From Oscillospiraceae bacterium (GTDB lineage: Bacteria > Bacillota > Clostridia > Oscillospirales > UBA929): a stretch of DNA of 6,038 nucleotides. The notes under the pieces were generated by a model. That model searched no databases and was not told the DNA's origin. It was given only the letters and a program-made list of their open reading frames with translations. Below are positions 1 to 6,038 of this stretch, piece after piece (position 1 is the stretch's first letter; each line of letters begins with the position of its first letter). Both the position numbers and the translations under genes were made by a program. The stretch covers positions 1 to 6,038 of the forward strand of contig WRLW01000100.1 of NCBI GenBank assembly GCA_009777435.1, written 5' to 3'.

Positions 1-1732
1 CGACCACCTCAGGCGCGCCGGTCTCAATGAACCGCAGGCCCGCGCGCAGGCTTTCGGCGTCCGCCATGCGGAATGCGGGGTAATTGCGCCTTATGGCGAT
101 CAGCCCTTTGTAATACTCAAATAAGTCGTTAAAGCCGCGCTTGCGCGGCCAATCCAGCCGGTTAACCGAGTCGGGCGCGTTGTAGCTGTTGTCCGAGCCG
201 TTTTTGGTGCGCGCCATCTCCTCTCCCGCGTGGAGCAGGACAAGCCCCTGCGAGGTCAGCGCGATGGCCGCCGCCAAGCGGTTCATGGCGGCCAGCTCCT
301 TTGTGCTGGCCGTCGGGTTGGTTTTTACCAGCTTATCCCAAAGCGTCAGGTCGTCGTGGCAGGAGACGTATGTAACGGTCTGCGACGGGTGTTTGGCCCA
401 GAAACGGTTGCCGGGATCGACCTGCGGATGCTGTACGGCGGCGGCGAAGCCGAACTTGACGTCGCCCGCGCGTTCGGCGGCGGAGCCGTTGACGAAGCCG
501 GACGCCTTCGCGTCGTAGTTACCGCCCCTTACGCTGTCTCGTATATCGTCGGAAAACATGGCTATGCGCGAGTTCAGGCGAAACGCGTTGTCCTTGACGG
601 CGCGTTCGGACGGCGCCAGGGCGGACTGTCCGGCCACCCAGCCTTCGCCGTACATAAGGATTCCGGGGTCTATTTCATCAAGGCGCGCGCGTATAAGATT
701 CATGGTTTCGATATCATGCAGACCCATCAGGTCAAACCGGAAGCCGTCTATATGATATTCCTCGGCCCAGTAAACCACCGAGTCAACCATGAACTTACGC
801 ATCATGACGCGCTCGGAGGCCGTTTCGTTGCCGCACCCGGAGCCGTTTGAGTATCCGTCGTTCTTCATCCTGAAATAATAGCCGGGCGCGAGCAGGCCGA
901 AGCTGCTGTTGTCGGCGTCATAGACATGATTGTAAACCACATCCATGATAACGCCGATGCCGCGGCTGTGAAGCGTCTGGATCAGCCGCTTCAGCTCGCG
1001 CACGGCCGTAACGCCGTCGATCGGGTTTGTGGCGTAGCTGTCCTCGGGTGCGTTGTAATTTTTGGGATTATAACCCCAGTTATACGGAGCTTCACCCGGC
1101 GGCGGGAACGCGTCCTCGCCGTATTCAAAGCCGAAGCACGGCAGCAGATGGACATGCGTGACGCCCAGCTCTGTGATGTGGTCAAGGCCGGTCTTAACGC
1201 CGTTAGGCGTGGTTGTGCCGGATTCGGTAAGCCCCAGAAATTTACCCTTGTGATTTATGCCCGACTGCGGGTGCGACGACAGGTCGCGTATGTGAAGCTC
1301 GTATATTATAGCGTCGGTAGGGTCTTTGTGGCGGGGCCGCGCGTCGGATTTCCAGCCGGCGGGGTCTGTGGCGCTCAGGTCGATTATTTTGCCGCGCCGC
1401 CCGTTAAGGCCGGCCGCGCGGGCGTATGGGTCAACGGCCTCGTTCCAGCGACCGTCGATCTGCACCTGATATGTGTAATATTTGCCCTTAAGGTCGTCCG
1501 CCACGCGCACCATCCATGTCCCGCCGTCGCCGCGGTGCATGGGTATGGAGCGCGGCGTCTCGTCGGCAATCGGCTGCCCCGTGTCATAAAGCAGCACATT
1601 GGCCGTGGACGCGGTGGGCGCCCACAGCCGAAAGCAAGTTTCGTGCGCGGAGCATGATACCCCCAAATCACTTTCCAAATATGTGTAAAGCGTCGCGAAT
1701 GCCTGTCCCGCGTATACCTGTCCCTGACGCAT
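1..1732 (-). CDS. pulA: Type I pullulanase (GH13 alpha-1,6-glucan debranching enzyme), 3' end cut by window edge
   Basis: This enzyme hydrolyses alpha-1,6 branch links in pullulan, glycogen or amylopectin-type glucans. 577 codons are visible with no stop; the C-terminal end lies beyond base 1. The N-terminus has a CBM48/E-set-like segment (FRLWAPTA, residues 34-41) and no signal peptide, so the protein is expected in the cytoplasm, acting on glycogen or imported maltodextrins. The type I pullulanase signature YNWGYNP is at residues 217-223. The GH13 motifs appear in order: DVVYNH (264-269), GFRFDLMG with the nucleophile D334, YGEGW with the acid/base E363, and SCHDD with the transition-state Asp D460. 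The ATG at 1732 is preceded by GGGAGGG with 6 bases between, which fixes the start. Related short-form enzymes suggest some 50-80 residues are missing. It lies 42 bases downstream of ogg on the same strand. Two long open frames on the opposite strand are shadows of this gene. Confidence 0.96.
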   Translation of the reverse strand, partial: MRQGQVYAGQAFATLYTYLESDLGVSCSAHETCFRLWAPTASTANVLLYDTGQPIADETPRSIPMHRGDGGTWMVRVADDLKGKYYTYQVQIDGRWNEAVDPYARAAGLNGRRGKIIDLSATDPAGWKSDARPRHKDPTDAIIYELHIRDLSSHPQSGINHKGKFLGLTESGTTTPNGVKTGLDHITELGVTHVHLLPCFGFEYGEDAFPPPGEAPYNWGYNPKNYNAPEDSYATNPIDGVTAVRELKRLIQTLHSRGIGVIMDVVYNHVYDADNSSFGLLAPGYYFRMKNDGYSNGSGCGNETASERVMMRKFMVDSVVYWAEEYHIDGFRFDLMGLHDIETMNLIRARLDEIDPGILMYGEGWVAGQSALAPSERAVKDNAFRLNSRIAMFSDDIRDSVRGGNYDAKASGFVNGSAAERAGDVKFGFAAAVQHPQVDPGNRFWAKHPSQTVTYVSCHDDLTLWDKLVKTNPTASTKELAAMNRLAAAIALTSQGLVLLHAGEEMARTKNGSDNSYNAPDSVNRLDWPRKRGFNDLFEYYKGLIAIRRNYPAFRMADAESLRAGLRFIETGAPEVV

Positions 1733-1738
1733 GGGAAA

Positions 1739-1745
1739 CCCTCCC
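1739..1745 (-). promoter_or_regulatory. Ribosome binding site of pulA
   Basis: GGGAGGG on the minus strand, 6 bases before the ATG. It supports the pulA start at 1732. Confidence 0.75.
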
Positions 1746-1763
1746 GTTACGCTATTTGTGAAT

Positions 1764-1792
1764 ATCATACCACATCACGCCCTGCCGTGCAA
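1764..1792 (-). promoter_or_regulatory. Candidate sigma-A promoter for pulA, overlapping the end of ogg
   Basis: Read on the minus strand there is a TTGCAC -35 (1787-1792), a 17-base spacer and a TATGAT -10 (1764-1769) preceded by TGG, an extended -10. The -35 lies inside the last codons of ogg and the -10 just beyond its TGA stop. A start near 1757 is expected, giving a leader of about 25 bases that contains the pulA ribosome binding site. pulA could therefore be transcribed independently of ogg as well as by read-through. Consensus match only. Confidence 0.6.
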
Positions 1793-2605
1793 ATACCGAA
1801 TGTAGTGAAAAATATACTGCTGCGCGATACCGGCGTCGCCGCCGAACACGCGCGGGTCGAAATTTTCAGCGAACCGCTCGCTGAGAGCGCGCTTCATCCA
1901 CACATCTAACGGGAACGCGTCCATGCGCCCCAACCCGTACAGCAGCACGCAGTCGGCCACCTTGACGCCCACGCCGCGCACGCGCATAAGGGCCTGGCGC
2001 GCGCCGTCAACGGTCATTTCCGAAAGGCCCGAAAGCGCGCCGTTCTCAACGGCGCGGGCGGCGTCGAGGATATACTCGGCGCGGTAACCCGCGCCCAGCC
2101 CGCGCAGCTCGTCAACCGACAGCCGCAAAACGGTCGCGGCGTTGGGAAAGGCGGCGCCGGCTTGCCGCGGCGGCAGATCTGCATCGGCGCAGTACGCGCA
2201 CAGCCGCGTGATGACGCCGCGTATGCGGGGTATATTATTATTCTGCGAGATAATAAAGGAGCATAGCGCTTCCCAGAAATCCTGACGCAATATGCGTATG
2301 CCGCGCCCGAAGCCGGCAGCCGCGCGCATAAAATCATTAACCGCCACGCGCTCGCGCGCCGCGGCGTAATCGCGTCCAAGGTCGAAGTAGTCATGCCAAA
2401 CGCCGTAAAAATCGCTTTCCGGGCAACTCAATAAAACGCCGCCGGGCGTTTCGGTTACCGTCAGATCTCTGCCAAACGCCGCGCCGCGCCATGCGCCGTC
2501 CGTTTCCGTAAAACGGAAGCATTGCCCGCAGCTAAAGGTCAGCGCGGGCGAAAAATCTTCGGTGTCCGTTATAAATACGCCGTCGCCGGTGTGGATGGCC
2601 TTCAT
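1775..2605 (-). CDS. ogg: 8-oxoguanine DNA glycosylase / AP lyase, OGG1-type (HhH-GPD family)
   Basis: This base-excision repair enzyme removes 8-oxoguanine paired with C and nicks the abasic site. The protein is 276 residues from the chosen start. An OGG_N-like N-terminal domain carries CGQCFRF (26-32), matching the SGQSFRW segment of OGG1 in which a glycine senses 8-oxoG. NNN (122-124) matches the human triplet that contacts the opposite cytosine. The helix-hairpin-helix and GPD region holds the Schiff-base lysine K215 in GVGVKVADC and the catalytic aspartate D234 in PLDVWM. C219, Q262 and F266 align with human pocket residues C253, Q315 and F319. No Fe-S cysteine cluster is seen, unlike MutY or Nth. 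The frame is open up to 2692, but only the ATG at 2605 has GGAGG 8 bases upstream, and the in-frame ATG at 2665 lies inside the likely -10. pulA follows after 42 bases; argG diverges on the other side. Confidence 0.93.
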   Translation of the reverse strand: MKAIHTGDGVFITDTEDFSPALTFSCGQCFRFTETDGAWRGAAFGRDLTVTETPGGVLLSCPESDFYGVWHDYFDLGRDYAAARERVAVNDFMRAAAGFGRGIRILRQDFWEALCSFIISQNNNIPRIRGVITRLCAYCADADLPPRQAGAAFPNAATVLRLSVDELRGLGAGYRAEYILDAARAVENGALSGLSEMTVDGARQALMRVRGVGVKVADCVLLYGLGRMDAFPLDVWMKRALSERFAENFDPRVFGGDAGIAQQYIFHYIRYLHGRA

Positions 2606-2613
2606 GCCGCCGC

Positions 2614-2618
2614 CCTCC
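2614..2618 (-). promoter_or_regulatory. Ribosome binding site of ogg, deciding the start codon
   Basis: GGAGG on the minus strand, 8 bases before the ATG at 2605. The two in-frame upstream ATGs (2692 and 2665) lack such a site and lie in or upstream of the predicted -10, so the longer 305-residue reading is unlikely. Confidence 0.75.
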
Positions 2619-2663
2619 AAAATGCCGCGAATCCTCGGACGCTTGTCCAAATCGCGGGATATC

Positions 2664-2692
2664 ATTATACATCTTCCACTAAAAAAGCTCAA
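2664..2692 (-). promoter_or_regulatory. Candidate sigma-A promoter of ogg
   Basis: On the minus strand TTGAGC (-35, 2687-2692) and a perfect TATAAT (-10, 2664-2669) are separated by exactly 17 bases. Transcription would start near 2657, leaving a leader of about 52 bases before the ogg ATG. A perfect inverted repeat begins at the very next base upstream of the -35. The call rests on consensus match and position. Confidence 0.72.
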
Positions 2693-2712
2693 TACAAATC
2701 ACTCGATTTGTA
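2693..2712. repeat. Perfect 8-base inverted repeat, possible operator in the divergent ogg/argG region
   Basis: TACAAATC-ACTC-GATTTGTA is a perfect palindrome with 8-base arms and a 4-base centre. It abuts the -35 box of the ogg promoter and ends 22 bases before the argG -35. The arms are A/T-rich, so it would be a weak hairpin, and it does not sit at a gene end. A dimeric transcription factor site is more likely than a terminator. The regulator cannot be named from sequence. Confidence 0.55.
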
Positions 2713-2734
2713 AATGTTTTTCCAGCTTATCATA

Positions 2735-2763
2735 TTGCATATTTATCCGGCGTATGTTATAGT
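2735..2763 (+). promoter_or_regulatory. Candidate sigma-A promoter of the argGHC operon
   Basis: TTGCAT (-35, 2735-2740) and TATAGT (-10, 2758-2763) are 17 bases apart, with TGT just before the -10 giving an extended -10. A start near 2770 leaves a leader of about 26 bases before argG, too short for an attenuator or riboswitch. The stretch upstream of the -35 is A/T-rich and may assist the promoter. Confidence 0.68.
2736..2749 (+). promoter_or_regulatory. ARG-box-like site (possible ArgR/AhrC operator) over the argG promoter
   Basis: TGCATATTTATCCG matches 13 of 14 positions of a relaxed ARG box, TGNATWWWWATNCA. It covers most of the -35 and the start of the spacer, where a bound arginine repressor would block RNA polymerase. 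No clear second box with the usual close spacing was found, and A/T-rich DNA can match by chance, so this is tentative. Confidence 0.42.
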
Positions 2764-2780
2764 TATACAAAACACTGGAA

Positions 2781-2788
2781 AAGGATGG
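2781..2788 (+). promoter_or_regulatory. Ribosome binding site of argG
   Basis: AAGGATGG lies just upstream of the argG ATG, with 7 bases between. It is a moderate Shine-Dalgarno match. Confidence 0.6.
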
Positions 2789-2795
2789 ACGTGGC

Positions 2796-4001
2796 ATGAA
2801 AAAACAGGTAAAGAAAGCCGTTTTGGCTTATTCGGGAGGGCTTGACACCTCCATCATCATACCTTGGCTGAAAGAGAACTACGGCTGCGAGGTGATAGCC
2901 GTGGCGGCGAATGTGGGGCAGGGGGAAGAATTAGACGGCTTAGTCGCGAAGGCCAAGAAAACCGGCGCTTTGGATTGTTTCATCGAGGATGTGACGCATG
3001 AGTTCATATATGATTTTATTTTTCCGACGCTCAAGGCCGGAGCCGTTTACGAGGGGGAGTATTTGCTCGGAACGTCGTTCGCCCGCCCGGTTATAGCGCG
3101 CCGCATAGTCGAGATAGCGCTGCGCGAGGGCGCGGACGCCATAGCGCACGGCTGCACGGGCAAGGGCAATGACCAGGTGCGTTTTGAGCTGGCCATAAAA
3201 GCCTTCGCGCCTAACATGACGGTCATCGCGCCTTGGCGTGAGTGGGATATCAAGTCGCGTGAGGAGGCGATAAGCTACGCCGAAGCGCGCAATATACCGC
3301 TGGCCATCAACCGGGAAACCAACTATTCAAAGGATAAAAATATCTGGCATTTGTCGCATGAGGGCATGGACTTGGAAAACCCGGCCAACGCGCCGCTGTA
3401 TGACAAAATACTTGAGCTGGGCGTCTCGCCAGAAAAAGCGCCGGACACGCCGGAGATTATAAGCGTCGGGTTTGAGCGCGGCATACCCGTCTCGCTGAAC
3501 GGCCAAAAGCTGGACGGCGCGCCGCTGATAACCGCGCTGAACGCCGCCGGCGGCAGGCACGGCGTGGGCATTGTGGATATGGTTGAGAATCGCTTGGTGG
3601 GCATGAAGTCACGCGGCGTATATGAAACGCCGGGCGGCACGATACTTTACAAGGCGCACGCGCTCCTCGAACAGCTCACGCTTGACAGGGACACTCAGCA
3701 CATGAAGCATCAATTAGCCGTGAGGTTTGCCGAGCTGGTTTACAACGGCCAATGGTTCACGCCGCTCCGCGAAGCGCTGTCGGCCTTTGTGGATAAGACG
3801 CAGGAGCGGGTTACGGGCGAGGTAAAGCTAAAGCTGTACAAGGGCAATATCATACCCCAAGGCATGACCAGCCCGTGTTCGCTGCATGACCTTGAGCTGG
3901 CTTCATTCGGAGACAGCGACTATGACCAGTCCGACGCGGGCGGCTTCATAAACCTGTTTGGATTGCCTGTAAAGGTACAGGCGTTGACATCCGGCAAATA
4001 A
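2796..4001 (+). CDS. argG: Argininosuccinate synthase
   Basis: This cytoplasmic enzyme joins citrulline and aspartate, using ATP (to AMP and pyrophosphate), to form argininosuccinate, the penultimate step of arginine synthesis. At 401 residues it has the usual bacterial length. The N-type ATP pyrophosphatase loop AYSGGLDTS is at residues 11-19. The family motifs [13 protein letters not shown] (86-98) and [13 protein letters not shown] (119-131), which line the nucleotide, citrulline and aspartate sites, are intact. The C-terminal half contains the conserved [14 protein letters not shown] stretch (253-266) and the R-G-V-Y-E-T-P-G-G segment (273-281). The start has an AAGGATGG site and a near-consensus promoter upstream. 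It is the first gene of an argG-argH-argC operon, with 35 bases to argH and no terminator between. Arginine-responsive repression is suggested by the ARG-box-like site. All key motifs look functional. Confidence 0.98.
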   Translation: MKKQVKKAVLAYSGGLDTSIIIPWLKENYGCEVIAVAANVGQGEELDGLVAKAKKTGALDCFIEDVTHEFIYDFIFPTLKAGAVYEGEYLLGTSFARPVIARRIVEIALREGADAIAHGCTGKGNDQVRFELAIKAFAPNMTVIAPWREWDIKSREEAISYAEARNIPLAINRETNYSKDKNIWHLSHEGMDLENPANAPLYDKILELGVSPEKAPDTPEIISVGFERGIPVSLNGQKLDGAPLITALNAAGGRHGVGIVDMVENRLVGMKSRGVYETPGGTILYKAHALLEQLTLDRDTQHMKHQLAVRFAELVYNGQWFTPLREALSAFVDKTQERVTGEVKLKLYKGNIIPQGMTSPCSLHDLELASFGDSDYDQSDAGGFINLFGLPVKVQALTSGK

Positions 4002-4036
4002 AGTGCTGACAGACAGAAACGGGCGGTGACAAGCAT

Positions 4037-5419
4037 ATGGGAAAGCTTTGGGCGGGGCGTTTTGAAAAGGAAACCGACGCCGTTGTGGATAGCTTCAACA
4101 GTTCTATAGCCTTTGACTCGCGCCTTTACCGCGAGGACATAGAGGGCAGTATTGCGCACGCGTCGATGCTTGGGGCTTGCGGCATCATTGACGAGGGCGA
4201 GGCGGCGGGTATAGTCGCCGGGCTGGAACGGCTGCTTGAGGATATCGAGTCGGGGGCCGTTCGCTTTTCTGATGACGCCGAGGATATACACATGAACGTG
4301 GAGACCCTTCTGACCGAACGGCTGGGTGAAACAGGCAAGCGCCTGCATACCGCGCGCAGCCGCAATGACCAGGTGGCGCTTGACTTCCGCATGTACGTCA
4401 TGCGGCGCATACCTGAGGTGACGGGCGGCGCGCTGAGGCTTCAGAGCGTTATAGTCAATCTCGCCGAACTGCACCTTGACACCGTTATGCCGGGCTACAC
4501 TCATTTGCAGCGCGCGCAGCCCATAACGCTCGCGCATCATCTGATGGCTTGGTGTGAGATGCTTCGCCGCGACGTGACCCGTCTGGAGGACGCGCTGGCG
4601 CGTATGGGTGAGATGCCGCTGGGCGCCGGCGCGCTGGCGGGTACGACATATCCGATCGACCGTGACGCCGTGGCGCGGAAATTAGGGTTTTCAGGCGTAA
4701 CGTCTAACTCAATCGACAGCGTTAGCGACCGTGATTTTGCCATTGAAACGCTCTCGGCACTGTCAATAATGATGACACACCTCTCAAGGATGGCGGAAGA
4801 AGTCATATTATGGTGCAGTTGTGAGTTCGGGTTCGCGGAGCTTGACGACGCTTACAGCACAGGCTCCTCGATTATGCCGCAGAAGAAAAACCCCGACGTC
4901 GCGGAGCTGGTGCGCGGTAAAACGGGAAGGGTGTACGGCGCTCTGACGGCGCTGCTGACGGTTATGAAGGGGCTGCCGCTCGCTTATAACAAGGATATGC
5001 AGGAGGACAAGCAGCCGGTATTCGACGCTCTGGACACCGTAGTCATGTGTCTTAAGGTGTTCGCGCCCATGCTCGCGACGCTGACCTTCAGGCCCGGCGT
5101 TATGAGGGCGGCCGCGTCCGCCGGGTTCCTCAACGCGACCGACGCGGCGGATTATCTGGTTAAAAAGGGGATGCCGTTCCGCGACGCCTATAAGCTGATA
5201 GGCAGACTGGTGGGCGGCTGCGTTAAGAGCGGAGTCACGCTTGAGGCGGCGCCGCTTGACGAGCTGAAACAGATGTCGGATATGTTCGGAGACGATTATT
5301 ACGACGCGGTGTCGCTTGATAACTGCGTTTCAAGGCGACGGGTTACAGGAGGCCCCGCGCGCGAAGCCGTGCTGGAGCATATAGTGAAAATCAAGGCGTT
5401 TCTGGGTGAGAGAGAATGA
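4037..5419 (+). CDS. argH: Argininosuccinate lyase
   Basis: This enzyme splits argininosuccinate into arginine and fumarate, the last step of arginine synthesis. It belongs to the fumarase/aspartase superfamily and normally acts as a homotetramer whose active sites combine several subunits. At 460 residues it is standard length. Visible motifs are [13 protein letters not shown] (104-116), [11 protein letters not shown] with the catalytic His H156 (153-163), and the superfamily signature [12 protein letters not shown] (276-287), whose serine-containing loop closes over the substrate. The start is [14 protein letters not shown], a typical ArgH N-terminus, preceded by a modest GGTGA-type site 7 bases upstream. 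It lies 35 bases after argG and its TGA overlaps the argC ATG, so the three genes are probably co-transcribed. A long opposite-strand open frame across 3920-4540 is a shadow. Confidence 0.98.
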   Translation: MGKLWAGRFEKETDAVVDSFNSSIAFDSRLYREDIEGSIAHASMLGACGIIDEGEAAGIVAGLERLLEDIESGAVRFSDDAEDIHMNVETLLTERLGETGKRLHTARSRNDQVALDFRMYVMRRIPEVTGGALRLQSVIVNLAELHLDTVMPGYTHLQRAQPITLAHHLMAWCEMLRRDVTRLEDALARMGEMPLGAGALAGTTYPIDRDAVARKLGFSGVTSNSIDSVSDRDFAIETLSALSIMMTHLSRMAEEVILWCSCEFGFAELDDAYSTGSSIMPQKKNPDVAELVRGKTGRVYGALTALLTVMKGLPLAYNKDMQEDKQPVFDALDTVVMCLKVFAPMLATLTFRPGVMRAAASAGFLNATDAADYLVKKGMPFRDAYKLIGRLVGGCVKSGVTLEAAPLDELKQMSDMFGDDYYDAVSLDNCVSRRRVTGGPAREAVLEHIVKIKAFLGERE

Positions 5420-6038
5420 TAAACGTTTTCATAGACGGCGCGGAGGGTACGACCGGCTTGCGGCTTGAAAGCAGGCTTTTGGGTATGGACGGCGTAAACC
5501 TGCTGAGGATAGAGGAAAACCTGCGCAAGGACACGGACAGGCGCGGGTACTATATAAATAAGGCCGACGTCGTGTTCCTGTGCCTGCCGGACGCCGCCGC
5601 TCGCGAGGCCGCGGGCTTGGCCGGAGATACCGTAGTCATCGACGCGTCTACCGCGCACCGCACCGCGCCCGGCTGGGCATATGGTTTCCCGGAGCTGTCG
5701 CGCGCGCATTACGACGCGGTAAGGGGCGGCAATCGCATATCTGTGCCGGGCTGTTACCCGACCGGATTTTGCGGCTTGATATACCCGCTGGTAGAACGCG
5801 GGCTGATAGCGCCGGACGCGGACTTGTCGTGCTTCGGGCTGTCCGGCTACAGCGGCGGCGGCAAGCCTCTGATAGAGCGCTTTGAGGGCGGCGGCGCGGA
5901 CACGTGGGGCGCGCGCCCATACGCGCTCGGCTTGAGGCATAAGCATCTGCCCGAGATGCGAAAGGTATGCGGACTGGAAAAGCTCCCGGTGTTTATGCCT
6001 GTAGTCGCGCCCATACGGCAGGGGATGATCGTGACTGT
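5416..6038 (+). CDS. argC: N-acetyl-gamma-glutamyl-phosphate reductase, class 2 (short form), 3' end cut by window edge
   Basis: This enzyme reduces N-acetylglutamyl phosphate with NADPH to N-acetylglutamate semialdehyde, the third step of arginine synthesis. 207 codons are visible and the frame is open at the right edge; class 2 enzymes are usually a little over 300 residues. The N-terminal Rossmann segment FIDGAEGTTGLRL (5-17) carries the GxxGxxG fold motif, and the IDG-x-x-GTTGL form is typical of class 2 rather than the E. coli-type class 1 enzyme. The catalytic cysteine is C113 in VPGCYPTG. GYSGGGK and the HKHLPE segment (175-180), which should include the active-site histidine, follow. 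Its ATG overlaps the argH stop (ATGA), a sign of translational coupling. Nine of the 11 visible isoleucine codons are ATA. Other arginine genes such as argJ, argB or argD may follow beyond the window. Confidence 0.95.
   Translation, partial: MINVFIDGAEGTTGLRLESRLLGMDGVNLLRIEENLRKDTDRRGYYINKADVVFLCLPDAAAREAAGLAGDTVVIDASTAHRTAPGWAYGFPELSRAHYDAVRGGNRISVPGCYPTGFCGLIYPLVERGLIAPDADLSCFGLSGYSGGGKPLIERFEGGGADTWGARPYALGLRHKHLPEMRKVCGLEKLPVFMPVVAPIRQGMIVT

Noticed and set aside
230..1657. Long plus-strand open frames (206 and 243 residues) across the pullulanase region
   Set aside because: The minus strand here reads as a continuous pullulanase with all GH13 motifs in order. The plus-strand products show no recognisable domain and arise from G+C-rich codon bias in the antisense frame.
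2606..2692. A 29-residue N-terminal extension of ogg starting at 2692
   Set aside because: The extension overlaps the predicted -35 and -10 of ogg, has no ribosome binding site and is not needed for the OGG_N domain; the ATG at 2605 has an ideal GGAGG.
2693..2722. The inverted repeat followed by a run of T as an intrinsic terminator
   Set aside because: The arms are A/T-rich, the T run is not directly after the stem, and no gene ends into it on either strand.
2755..2769. A second ARG box at the argG -10 (TGTTATAGTTATACA)
   Set aside because: The central symmetry and several core positions do not match the ARG box; the similarity is what A/T-rich promoter DNA gives by chance.
3920..4540. A 206-residue minus-strand open frame over the argG/argH junction
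   Set aside because: It is antisense to two well-supported genes, lacks recognisable motifs and has no convincing ribosome binding site.
5299..5946. A 215-residue minus-strand open frame over argH and argC
   Set aside because: It is antisense to the class 2 argC reading frame, whose Rossmann and catalytic cysteine motifs are clear; its own product is arginine/alanine-rich without a domain.

Overview
The window looks like a chromosomal segment from a G+C-rich Firmicute, probably a gut-type Clostridia (Oscillospirales-like) lineage. That placement is an inference from gene content: a cytoplasmic type I pullulanase, a bacterial OGG1-type glycosylase, strong GGAGG-like ribosome binding sites, and an arg cluster with a class 2 ArgC. 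Codon use is also distinctive. Although the DNA is G+C-rich, ATA is a favoured isoleucine codon (9 of the 11 isoleucines visible in argC). No phage, transposon, CRISPR, tRNA or rRNA signal was seen.

The left half (1-2605) is read on the minus strand. A gene for 8-oxoguanine DNA glycosylase (1775-2605) is followed 42 bases later by the gene for type I pullulanase (1-1732), whose 3' end runs off the left edge. A sigma-A-like promoter overlapping the end of ogg could drive pulA on its own. The right half (2796-6038) is read on the plus strand and is an arginine biosynthesis operon: argG, argH and a class 2 argC whose 3' end runs off the right edge. argH and argC overlap by an ATGA junction.

Between the two halves lies a 190-base divergent regulatory region (2606-2795). 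It holds a near-consensus promoter for ogg and another for argG. A perfect 8-base inverted repeat directly abuts the ogg -35 box, and an ARG-box-like sequence overlaps the argG -35 and spacer. This is the most informative non-coding part of the window.

Functionally, ArgC makes N-acetylglutamate semialdehyde in the early arginine pathway, while ArgG and ArgH convert citrulline and aspartate to arginine and fumarate. The ogg and pulA genes (DNA repair, and glycogen or alpha-glucan debranching) have no evident link to arginine or to each other beyond sharing a strand. I found no convincing new biological system; the findings are mainly regulatory sites and gene-order points.
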